In this document: positions 23,023 to 30,417 of the stretch, piece by piece
Numbering within the stretch: position 1 is the first letter of the stretch
How the letters are laid out: each line of letters starts with the position of its first letter
Source of the DNA: Gemmatimonadaceae bacterium
GTDB taxonomy: Bacteria; Gemmatimonadota; Gemmatimonadetes; Gemmatimonadales; Gemmatimonadaceae
NCBI GenBank assembly: GCA_025931335.1
Contig: JAICNG010000027.1
Location: forward strand, 1 to 41,053
Direction: 5' to 3'
DNA: 41,053 bases
Program-made: the position numbers and the translations under genes
The notes under the pieces: model-generated
What the model saw: the letters and a program-made list of their open reading frames with translations, nothing else
Told to the model about the DNA's origin: nothing
The model's database searches: none

Positions 23023-25980
23023 ATGGCGACCGTCTTTCGCGCCGTCCACGAGCCCCCTCTGGTGACTGGCGCGCCGTCCCCCGCTTTCTCCCCGTCCAAC
23101 TCGCAGCGTGAAGCCATCGAGGCGGCCCCCGGCCCGCTGCTGGTGCTCGCGGGGCCAGGTGCCGGCAAGACGTTCTGCCTGATCGAGAGAATCCGCTTCC
23201 TCATCGAGCGAGGCGACATCTCGCCGGCGCGCATCTGCGCCTTCACGTTCACGAACAAGGCCGCCGACGAGATCGCGCACCGCCTCGAGCGCACGTTAGG
23301 CGACCAGGGGAGCTCGGTGCGGTCGGGCACCATCCACGCCTTCTGCGCCGAGCTGCTCCGCGAGCACGCCGGTCGCGTGGGGCTCCCGCCCGGATTCGGC
23401 ATCGCCGACGAGGACTATCAGCTCAACGTCCTCCGTCGCCTCGAGGGCCCCAAGCCATGGCATCGCGGGCTGCTCACGCAGTTCAGCGCCAACCGCTTTC
23501 GCGGAGCCCCACTCGCGCGGCACGAGCACTACGGCCTGCTCGAGCGCTACGAGCGGTACCTGCTGCAGCGGAAGATGGTGGACTTCGACATGCTCGTGCT
23601 GAAGGCGGCCGAGCTGCTCGAGCGCACGGCGGAGGCGAGTGCGGTGCGCGCGCGGTGGGATGTGGTCCTCGTCGACGAGTTCCAGGATCTGAACCCGGTG
23701 CAATATCGCGTCATTCGCGAGCTGGCGCGCGTGCATCAGCACCTGTTCGCGGTGGGCGACCACGAGCAGTCGATCTACTCCTTCGCCGGCGCCGATCGGG
23801 CCGTCTTCAACCGACTGCTCAACGACTTCGGCGTGGCGCGCAAGATTCGCCTCGAGGAGAACCGTCGCTGCCCGCGCGAGGTGTTCGACCTGGCGCGGCG
23901 GCTCGTGTCGATGAACCCGCGGATGTTCGACGACCTGCCGCCGCCACAGGCGCATCGCGCGTCGCCCTTCTCGCCACTCGCCCTTTCGTTCCCCACCGAC
24001 GAGGCCGAGCGCGAGTGGCTCGTGCGCGACATTCGACGTGACCACGACGAATGCGGCCACGACTGGGGAGAGATCGCCGTGCTCTATCGCACGAACGAGA
24101 TGGGCGAGGCACTCGAGATCGCGTTTCTCAATGCGGGGATCCCCTGCCGGCTCGCGCGCGGTCGCGCGCTCGCCGAGGATCCGGTCGTCAGCTACGTCAT
24201 CGCTGCCCTGCGCGTGATCGCGTCGCCGAACGATCCCGTCCACCGCGACGCGTTCTTCGAGGCGGTGCTGTCGCGGGTGTTGTTCGACCAGGCGCGTGTA
24301 GGCGCCGAAGAGGCGAAGCAGGAGCTGCTGCCCCGGCTGTTTCACATCGCCGCCCAGGTGTCGCGCGCAGGCGAGGAGGGACGTCAGGTGCACCGGGCCC
24401 TCTCGCAGTGGCGGAACCTTCAGGCGATCGGGTGCCGGCACAGCGCGCTTGCTCCACTCATCAACGATCTGCTGTCGCAACGTGTCGGCCATCGCCGGTC
24501 GGTGCTCGAGGAACGCCACGATGAGCTCAGCGACCCGATGGACACCCCCGAGGTCGTCGCGCTCGCCGAGCGGTTGCGCGACGCGCGCACGCGGCGAGCC
24601 GCGATCTGCCTCCCGGTCGCCGGAGGCGTCGAGATCCCTCTCAAGGCGATGCTTCTCGGCATCGGCTTCGGGGAGGTCCACGTCGGCGACACCCTGATCC
24701 CGCGATCGGAGCGCCTCTCCCTTCACGACTGCACGACGCTCGGCCTTCCGCTCGGGCTGTTCAAGGCGGCGCAGCTGCTGGAGAGCGCCGACTTCGGGGA
24801 GCCGTTCCTCGACTTCACCGCCATCGACCTGGAAGCGACGAGCGACGATCCGGAGACGGCGGAGATCGTCGAGATCGCCGCGGTCAAGGTGCGTGGAGGG
24901 CAGCCGTGCGAGGTATTCTCCTCGCTGGTGAAGCCGCGCGGGCCCATTCCGGCGAAATCGACCGAGATTCACGGCATCCGGGACGCCGACGTCGAGGGTG
25001 CGTCGCGGTTCGAGGACGTGTGGGCGCAGTTTCGCCGATTCTGCGGAAGCGACGTCATCACCGCGCATAACGGGTACGAGTACGACTTCCGCATCCTGAA
25101 GCGGGTGGTTCGGGAGATGGGCGCCCGCTTCGACCTCTGCACCTACGACACGCTCCCGCTCGCGTGCGACCTGTACTCCACCAGCCACACCCTGCTCAAC
25201 CTGGCGCGCACCTTCGGGATCGATCCCGGACGCTCGCACCGCGCGCTCGACGACGCACGCGCGTTGGCGCACGTCGTCGTGAAGCTCGATGAGGCCAAGC
25301 GCGTCCGCGCGCGAAAGAGTGCATTGCTCCAGCTCCTCGGCCACCTCGGCGTCGCGCTCGCCCTGTGTGATGAGCAGACGCTCTGTCCGGAGGCGGCGAT
25401 GTTCCGGGACTTCGCTCGGCCGTTCGCGCTCGGCCGTTACAGCGGCAGCCTGGAGTTTTACGAGAGCGAGACGGCCGGCAACGACGCCGTGCCGAGCGTG
25501 GACGAGGTGATCGAGGCGTTAGGTGGCCCGAAGCTCATGATGAAGATCCGCGCCGACAAGACGGCCGAGGAGCTGTATCCGGCGGCGCTGCCGCGACTGC
25601 GCCGCCTCATCGAGGGCATTTCCGCCCCGTCACTTCAGGCGCAGATCTTCGCGTTTCTCGAGTGCGTCGTGCTCTCGAAGTACGACGGGCACGAGCCGGA
25701 GCGCGGGCGCGTCAACCTGCTGACGCTGCACGCCACGAAGGGGCTCGAGTTCTCGCGCGTGTACATCGTGGGCTCGGAGGACGCTCACCTTCCCGGTCGC
25801 ACCGCGAGCCGGGAGGCCACGGCGGAGGAAGTCGAGGAGGCGCGGCGCCTGCTCTACGTCGGGATGACGCGCGTGAAGGAGCGCATCGTGCTGACGCACG
25901 TGCACTCGCGCGCCGGCCGCCCCGGTGGCGGGCATCGCTTTCTCGATGAGATGGGCCTCGTACCGAGGGCGATGGCATGA
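23023..25980 (+). CDS. UvrD/PcrA-like SF1 helicase with an embedded DEDDh exonuclease domain
   Basis: This 985-residue protein has all SF1A helicase motifs: I GPGAGKT (44-50), Ia FTFTNKAADEI, Ic TIHAF, II DEFQD (218), III GDHEQSIYSFAGAD (245), IV ENRR (279), V LLTLHATKGLEF (899) and VI LYVGMTRVKE (944). Between IV and V, in place of the usual 2B region, lies a DnaQ-like 3'-5' exonuclease: Exo I FTAIDLEATSD (D602, E604), Exo II TAHNGYEYDF (D688) and Exo III SHRALDDARA (H739, D744), all catalytic residues intact. Unwinding and 3'-5' digestion would thus be joined in one chain, presumably in DNA repair. The ATG at 23023 has a weak ribosome site. Its stop overlaps the next start by four bases. 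Confidence 0.95.
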   Translation: MATVFRAVHEPPLVTGAPSPAFSPSNSQREAIEAAPGPLLVLAGPGAGKTFCLIERIRFLIERGDISPARICAFTFTNKAADEIAHRLERTLGDQGSSVRSGTIHAFCAELLREHAGRVGLPPGFGIADEDYQLNVLRRLEGPKPWHRGLLTQFSANRFRGAPLARHEHYGLLERYERYLLQRKMVDFDMLVLKAAELLERTAEASAVRARWDVVLVDEFQDLNPVQYRVIRELARVHQHLFAVGDHEQSIYSFAGADRAVFNRLLNDFGVARKIRLEENRRCPREVFDLARRLVSMNPRMFDDLPPPQAHRASPFSPLALSFPTDEAEREWLVRDIRRDHDECGHDWGEIAVLYRTNEMGEALEIAFLNAGIPCRLARGRALAEDPVVSYVIAALRVIASPNDPVHRDAFFEAVLSRVLFDQARVGAEEAKQELLPRLFHIAAQVSRAGEEGRQVHRALSQWRNLQAIGCRHSALAPLINDLLSQRVGHRRSVLEERHDELSDPMDTPEVVALAERLRDARTRRAAICLPVAGGVEIPLKAMLLGIGFGEVHVGDTLIPRSERLSLHDCTTLGLPLGLFKAAQLLESADFGEPFLDFTAIDLEATSDDPETAEIVEIAAVKVRGGQPCEVFSSLVKPRGPIPAKSTEIHGIRDADVEGASRFEDVWAQFRRFCGSDVITAHNGYEYDFRILKRVVREMGARFDLCTYDTLPLACDLYSTSHTLLNLARTFGIDPGRSHRALDDARALAHVVVKLDEAKRVRARKSALLQLLGHLGVALALCDEQTLCPEAAMFRDFARPFALGRYSGSLEFYESETAGNDAVPSVDEVIEALGGPKLMMKIRADKTAEELYPAALPRLRRLIEGISAPSLQAQIFAFLECVVLSKYDGHEPERGRVNLLTLHATKGLEFSRVYIVGSEDAHLPGRTASREATAEEVEEARRLLYVGMTRVKERIVLTHVHSRAGRPGGGHRFLDEMGLVPRAMA

Positions 25981-26639
25981 CGTGGCGCGTCGCGGTGGGC
26001 GCCGATGCGGTGACGGCCGAGCACGATGCGGCGGATTCGCCGGTCGTGTTCATCTGCGCGCACGGGGCCGGCGGGAACATGAGCGACCGCGGCGTGCTGT
26101 CGGTGTCGCGCGTGTTGCGCGAGCGGGGCGTGGACGTCGTTCGCTTCAACTTTCCGTACAAGGAAAAGCGTGGCGGCCGGCCGGATCCGATGCCGGTGTT
26201 GAAGCAGACGATCGAAGCCGTCGTCGCGCGCGCTCGGGAGGAGCTTCGTCCCGAGAGTCTCATCATCGGCGGCCGGTCGATGGGAGGACGTGCGGCATCG
26301 ATGCTGGCGGCCGATGGCTTTGCGTGCGATGGGCTGCTGTTGCTCGCGTATCCGTTGCATCCGGCGGGGAAGCCCGATCAGTTGCGCGATGCACACCTGC
26401 CGAAGATCCAGGTTCCGGTGCTGTGCCTGAACGGGACCCGCGATGCGCTCTGTCGGCGTGATCTGATGGAGGCCGTGCTCGAGCGGGTGGGCCCCAACTG
26501 GGGGATGCACTGGCTCGAGGGAGCCGACCACAGCTTCCACGTGCTCAAGTCATCGGGAAGAACGGACGCCGACGTGCTCGCGGAGATAGGGGATGCGAGC
26601 CGGGTGTGGGTGGAGGGACTGGCGCGCGTCAGGCGTTAG
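25977..26639 (+). CDS. Alpha/beta hydrolase, KANL3/Tex30-like
   Basis: This 220-residue cytoplasmic protein is an alpha/beta hydrolase: the oxyanion region ICAHGAGGNMSDRGVLSV, the nucleophile Ser in IIGGRSMGGRAASM, the acid Asp in CLNGTRDALCR and the His in LEGADHSFHVLK. The layout matches the short KANL3/Tex30-like dienelactone-hydrolase relatives. Substrate is unknown. The ATG at 25977 overlaps the helicase stop (ATGA), so it is co-translated with it. The last 90 bases overlap the convergent gene at 26550. The stop TAG is part of the heptamer CGTTAGG at 26634. Confidence 0.9.
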   Translation: MTWRVAVGADAVTAEHDAADSPVVFICAHGAGGNMSDRGVLSVSRVLRERGVDVVRFNFPYKEKRGGRPDPMPVLKQTIEAVVARAREELRPESLIIGGRSMGGRAASMLAADGFACDGLLLLAYPLHPAGKPDQLRDAHLPKIQVPVLCLNGTRDALCRRDLMEAVLERVGPNWGMHWLEGADHSFHVLKSSGRTDADVLAEIGDASRVWVEGLARVRR

Positions 26640-27023
26640 GTCACTAGCGGCTGCCGGGACCGGGCCGGCGGCGACAAGCGTCCTTCTGACGAGGTCCACG
26701 CGGAGGTTCAGCCCATCGAGCGTGCGGGCGCCAAGCAGGATGAGATCCCCGCGCTCGGCGAAGACGACGACGTCGGCGGTGGAGGTGCCGGCGGCGTAGA
26801 TGTTCGCGAAGCCCACGCCGCGCTCGATCTGCCGTCCATCGGCGGTGACGAATTCGACGACGCGCTCCGGCGCGAGACCGATCGATTCGAGCACTGGCTG
26901 CGGCGCCCAGGTGTATTCGCTTCCGGTATCGACGATGACGTCGGAGAGCTCGACCGCGGTGCCGCGCCGGGCCGGGTGCTCGATCGCGATGGTCGTGCGC
27001 AGAATGCCCATCGCGTCGAGCAT
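26550..27023 (-). CDS. Retropepsin-like aspartic protease family protein
   Basis: This 157-residue protein carries the active-site motif VIVDTGSEYTWAP, followed by the flap-like region VVEFVTADGRQIERGV and the hydrophobic strand DLILLGARTLDGLNL, the plan of single-domain retropepsin-like proteases that work as dimers. The C-terminal ~40 residues (from VAAGPVPAAASD) are low in hydrophobics and lie partly antisense to the hydrolase gene. Two starts are possible (27023 or 27011); neither has a good ribosome site. No signal peptide is seen. Clan members in bacteria are often of unknown target. Confidence 0.8.
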   Translation of the reverse strand: MLDAMGILRTTIAIEHPARRGTAVELSDVIVDTGSEYTWAPQPVLESIGLAPERVVEFVTADGRQIERGVGFANIYAAGTSTADVVVFAERGDLILLGARTLDGLNLRVDLVRRTLVAAGPVPAAASDLTPDARQSLHPHPARIPYLREHVGVRSSR

Positions 27024-27096
27024 ACGTGCGTCCGTTGCTGGTGGCCCACCGCGGTGTTGCGTCAGTCATCATCCACGCTCGTGCAGGAACCGAAGC

Positions 27097-27597
27097 CTAC
27101 GGCGCTCGGCTCTCGGCGACCGTCGGGCTGGCCGCGGTGTCTTTCGTCAAATTCCCGCACGCAACCGGGGACGAGTTCACCATCTCCGATTGAAGGACAG
27201 TCACCGAGTATTCGCCCGCCGTCGGGACGGTGTAGGGAAGGGCGACGCTGGCCGTGGCTGTCCCTTGCTCGTTGGCGGTGAGCGGGGTGTAGGGCTGCAG
27301 ACCGGCGAGGATCCCGCGTTCGTGACCGCACTCGCCGATCTGGACGAACCATCCGTGCACAGCGCGCGGCGTGGCGCCGCTGACTGTGATGGTCGCCAGC
27401 GTCTCTCGGTAGGTGACCCCCGGCGCGAGCGTTACCGTGCCGTGGAGCGCGCCGGAAAGTGTCGCGCTCCAGGTCTCCAGGGGCACGACATCGCCTGTCG
27501 AGGTTTCGATCACCATCGCCGGCGGCTGAACGCAGGCGGCGAGCGTCAGCGCGAGGGTGGTCGCCAGGGCCAGAGGCCGCGGGGCGATGCGTAGCAT
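27097..27597 (-). CDS. Putative lipoprotein
   Basis: This 166-residue protein begins MLRIAPRPLALATTLALTLAAC, a clear lipoprotein signal with lipobox LAAC. The mature part is beta-rich and looks like one Ig-like/superoxide-dismutase-like sandwich (SGALHGTVTLAPGVTYRETLATITVSG with alternating strands; HGWFVQIGECGHERGIL resembles the Gly-His loop), but the assignment is not firm. Cys residues in ECGHERG and VACGN could pair. The ATG at 27597 is preceded by AAGGAGGTGACGCA, the best ribosome site of the window. It stands alone; remnants lie upstream. Confidence 0.82.
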   Translation of the reverse strand: MLRIAPRPLALATTLALTLAACVQPPAMVIETSTGDVVPLETWSATLSGALHGTVTLAPGVTYRETLATITVSGATPRAVHGWFVQIGECGHERGILAGLQPYTPLTANEQGTATASVALPYTVPTAGEYSVTVLQSEMVNSSPVACGNLTKDTAASPTVAESRAP

Positions 27598-27801
27598 TGC
27601 GTCACCTCCTTCTCCAGATGCTGCGTTTACGTCTTCGCGTCGCGATATAGTCGGATTGATGTCCGCGAACATTCGGCAGACCTCGCGGGCACGCGAGCCG
27701 GTCACAACGTCTTCACGTGCATCGATGCTCGGTAGTCGCGGCGTTCCGACGCCAGGGTTCTGCGGTATTGCGCGACTTTCCTGTGGCCACCGACTCCGAG
27801 G

Positions 27802-27826
27802 CACCGACTGGCATTACGAGTCGGTG
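27802..27826. terminator. Stem-loop after the beta-helix remnant
   Basis: CACCGACT at 27802-27809 pairs with AGTCGGTG at 27819-27826 around a 9-base loop. It lies 12 bp beyond the stop of the minus-strand beta-helix remnant at 27838, where a transcript would end. There is no T-tract, so intrinsic termination is uncertain. Confidence 0.35.
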
Positions 27827-27837
27827 GTCGTCACTGG

Positions 27838-28145
27838 TCACGGCCCGCACCGAGTGGCGCTGGAGGCGATGGGGGCCACGGCGACCGGCTCGAACTCGGG
27901 GGTCGCGCCGCCTGGCTGCACAACGAGCGCATTTGGGCCCTCCCCGGCACCTACGCTCGACGGCCCGCTCGCGCCCCCCCACCAGTTGCACGTCGCGTCG
28001 ATGGCCGCGGATTGGTTCGGACCGATACGCAGCGCTGCGTATTCGTTGTCCGCCAGGTCGTTGAAGCGCACCGCCACGTTGGCAGCTCGCATCCCCGGAT
28101 AGAGTACGCCGAGGAAGGAAATTGCGAGAAAGCGCACCTGGAGAT
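27838..28145 (-). pseudogene. C-terminal fragment of a beta-helix protein
   Basis: The minus strand encodes about 100 residues in one open frame ending at 27838. They contain MRAANVAVRFNDLADNEYAA, GPNQSAAIDATCNWWGGASG and VVQPGGATPEFEPVAVAPI. The NWWGGASGP segment is the end-cap signature of right-handed beta-helix proteins and matches SNWWGDGRGP in the protein at 16613. No start, signal peptide or N-terminal rungs precede it; the frame runs into antisense of the TPR fragment at about 28145. It is therefore the tail of a deleted gene. Confidence 0.65.
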
Positions 28146-28488
28146 TCAGAGCGCGCAGCGCCTCGTCAACGATAGGAACTTCTGGATGCAGATGCATGTC
28201 GCGGCGGTACACTGGTGGTGTCGGGAGCAGCCGCGCGCTCGCGGGATTTTGGAAGACATGAAGATGTACCCTGGCGCGCACGACGAGGGGCTGCGCATCG
28301 CCTCGCTCCACGCGCTTTTCGGCGAGAAGGACTCGGCGTTCGTATGGCTGGGCCGACAGCGATGGACCATGGCCAGGCTGTCGTATCTCAGAGCATCGCC
28401 GTGGCTGGATTCGCTGCGCTCCGATCCGCGCTTGCCCGAGCTCCTCGAGCGGCTTGGGATTCGGCGTCGCGGCGCCAATCAGAACTGA
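28146..28488 (+). pseudogene. C-terminal fragment of a TPR-type protein
   Basis: About 113 residues in one frame ending at 28488, for example HVAAVHWWCREQPRARGILED, GLRIASLHALFGEKDSAFVW and SPWLDSLRSDPRLPELLERL. The last segment is the usual ending of large TPR proteins (kinase- or cyclase-linked) in this type of bacterium. The N-terminal part is missing and the frame upstream is antisense of the beta-helix fragment. The stop overlaps the ATG of the lipoprotein fragment at 28488, which suggests they were once neighbours in an operon. Confidence 0.6.
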
Positions 28489-28602
28489 TGACCATGCACG
28501 ATGTCCTCCGTGCACTGCTCGTGGCGTCCCTGTTCCTGGGCTGCGACGCCACCCGGCCCTCGGACCCGCCAACAGCCAGCCTCCTCTCTGTGTTCGGTGA
28601 GC
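28488..28602 (+). pseudogene. N-terminal fragment of a lipoprotein
   Basis: The frame starts at 28488 (overlap TGATG with the TPR fragment) as MTMHDVLRALLVASLFLGC, a convincing lipoprotein signal with lipobox FLGC, followed by DATRPSDPPTASLLSVFGE. Lipoprotein-like sequence stops near 28602, exactly where the 3' end of the minus-strand arylsulfotransferase-like gene begins; the frame then continues only as antisense of it. The 3' part is lost. Confidence 0.55.
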
Positions 28603-29991
28603 CTAACGCGTCGTGCCGACGCCGGGATGGTAAAGCGATCGAATCCGCTGCGCCCGGAACACGTAGCCCGCGTCGCCTTCGATGTGCCACGTCATACGCC
28701 CGTCGGCATCGTATTCCTCAACGCGCCCTTCCGTTCCGAAGGACACGAGCGTCCGACCCCCGGGCAGCGGCTGCACGCTGCCGCCGATCTGCGTGACGAC
28801 ACCCGGGACGGACGCGTACGACTGCACGAGGCGCGCGGTTCGCGACGCTTCGTCGATGACGTACCGCTCTGCCCGGGATTCGCCCGGAGTCCCAAGGTTG
28901 TCGAGGATGGCAAGCTCGCCCGCCGCGCAGCTGCGGACGCTGTGCTGATGGGCGAACGCGGGCGCGGAGCCGTTGAGAAACGTGAACTCGTTCCGGCGGC
29001 CACCGAGTCGCCAGATCACCGTCCCGGTCTCCGTATCGATCTTCGTGACTTCCCCGAGACTCCGAAACGAGATCAGCAGGTCGCCATCGGGGGTCAAATC
29101 GATCGAGTTCCCGTGCGTCCAGTTGACGTTCACGCCTGTCCGTTCGGCCGGTTCGAGGTCGGTGATCGCGAAATGGTCGAATGGATTCCACTCGAAGAGG
29201 AGAGAGCCGTCTTCGCCGACGTGCTGCACGACCGTTCCGGTGACGCGCGCCGCCGGCACGCCACCATCGGCGGTGAGGTCCATCGTGCGGGTCTCGTCGC
29301 ACATGAGCCAATAGCTGCCATCGGGCTGGCCGATCAGGTCGTGCAGCCGCGACTGGAGGCCGCGCGCACAGGGGAGCGCACGAGTCACGGTGCCTAACGG
29401 GTCGATCTCCACCCATGGTTCGGCGTCGCCGGCGGCCGGCGTGGGCGGACGGGCAACGTAGTGCCCCGACGGTTGCGCCATGAAGCTGAGTCCTGTGCCG
29501 TTCGGGAACCGGCGGTACCAGACTACCCGGCCAGTGTTGTCGATGACGATGCCGTACGTTCCCGCGGCGAAGACGACGTAGCCCGGCGCTGGGTCGAGGC
29601 CGCTCGCCGTGTAAGTCGGCAGATCAGTCGGGAGGGAACCGGTGATGAGCTCCAGCTCGTCGCCGAGGACGATGCCGCCTGGTCCGTATGCGATGGGGCG
29701 GAGGACGTATCGCTCCTCCGGCCGCAGGCCGAGCACCGGGATCGACGCGGCGCCTCCCACCAGCGGCATCGCTGGTGTGATGCTGTCATCCACCGTCGGA
29801 TGCATTTGCACGGCCACGCTGTCGGCGTTCCGCGCCGTCACGGTAACGACGGCACTGAGGACGTTATGCGGGCTCGCGGCGGCGACGGCGTCGATCACGG
29901 GCGCTGGCGGCGGGGCGATGCCTACTGGTGCGTCGAGACATCCGGCCAGGAGCCCCACGCAGAGCAGTCGCAGACGGCTGGCGCGGCTCAT
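28603..29991 (-). CDS. Arylsulfotransferase (ASST)-like lipoprotein
   Basis: This 462-residue protein has a lipoprotein signal MSRASRLRLLCVGLLAGC. An Ig/FnIII-like domain (about 30-115) precedes a beta-propeller with the ASST-type repeats: PGYVVFAAGTYGIVIDNTGRVVWYRRF, NWTHGNSIDLTPDGDLLISF, TGTVIWRLGGRRNEF and FAHQHSVRSCAAGELAILDN as separate segments. The His residues of THGNSI and HQHSV match the ligand/catalytic region of arylsulfate sulfotransferases. Whether it transfers sulfate is unproven. The ATG at 29991 overlaps the stop of the TolB remnant. It is the last gene of the long minus-strand operon; its stop TAG is part of the heptamer at 28602. Confidence 0.88.
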   Translation of the reverse strand: MSRASRLRLLCVGLLAGCLDAPVGIAPPPAPVIDAVAAASPHNVLSAVVTVTARNADSVAVQMHPTVDDSITPAMPLVGGAASIPVLGLRPEERYVLRPIAYGPGGIVLGDELELITGSLPTDLPTYTASGLDPAPGYVVFAAGTYGIVIDNTGRVVWYRRFPNGTGLSFMAQPSGHYVARPPTPAAGDAEPWVEIDPLGTVTRALPCARGLQSRLHDLIGQPDGSYWLMCDETRTMDLTADGGVPAARVTGTVVQHVGEDGSLLFEWNPFDHFAITDLEPAERTGVNVNWTHGNSIDLTPDGDLLISFRSLGEVTKIDTETGTVIWRLGGRRNEFTFLNGSAPAFAHQHSVRSCAAGELAILDNLGTPGESRAERYVIDEASRTARLVQSYASVPGVVTQIGGSVQPLPGGRTLVSFGTEGRVEEYDADGRMTWHIEGDAGYVFRAQRIRSLYHPGVGTTR

Positions 29992-30358
29992 GGCTTCCAG
30001 GCGGGATTGGCTGCGTTCTCGGCGACCAATGCCAGCTGAGTGCCGTCGAGATTCGCGATCCACACCGCCGGCGGGTCGCAATGGAATGGGCAGTATTGCC
30101 GCGTAAAGGCGATGGTGCGGCCGTTGGGTGCCCAGGAGGGATCGCCGAAAAGCACTGCGTCTGCAAATCCGGTCGGTAGAGCGCTCTCACCGGATCCGTC
30201 TGCGTTCATCACGATGATCTCGTACAAGCAGTAGTAGTAGCAATTGGTGGAGCGTCCGGAAGCCAACTGCGCCCCTCGGTTGGATCGTCGCAGGCGGGGG
30301 CAGCGCCGAGCGTTACGGTGACGAGGGCGAGACGGAATTGCTGGCGCGCGACGCGCAT
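29988..30358 (-). pseudogene. Internal-deletion remnant of a TolB-propeller lipoprotein
   Basis: The first part (from ATG 30358) reads MRVARQQFRLALVTVTLGAAPAC, a lipoprotein signal, then DDPTEG. A frame change near 30285 joins this to a frame reading LASGRSTNCYYYCLYEIIVM and ending AENAANPAWKP at 29988. The second part equals only the last two propeller repeats of the lipoprotein at 31947 (there GCYYYCEYDLFVMNVDG and NGNASAPAWRP). The middle of the gene, about 500 codons, is missing. The stop overlaps the start of the ASST-like gene. A short frame starting at 30266 could still be translated. Confidence 0.7.
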
Positions 30359-30417
30359 GATCGGCTCCGCCGGGGGATCACTCATCATCATGAGACGACG
30401 AGGGGCCTCCGGATTGC

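Noticed and set aside
23296-25344. Minus-strand open frame (682 codons) opposite the helicase gene
   Set aside because: No recognisable motif and composition typical of antisense frames; the plus strand holds a complete set of helicase and nuclease motifs.
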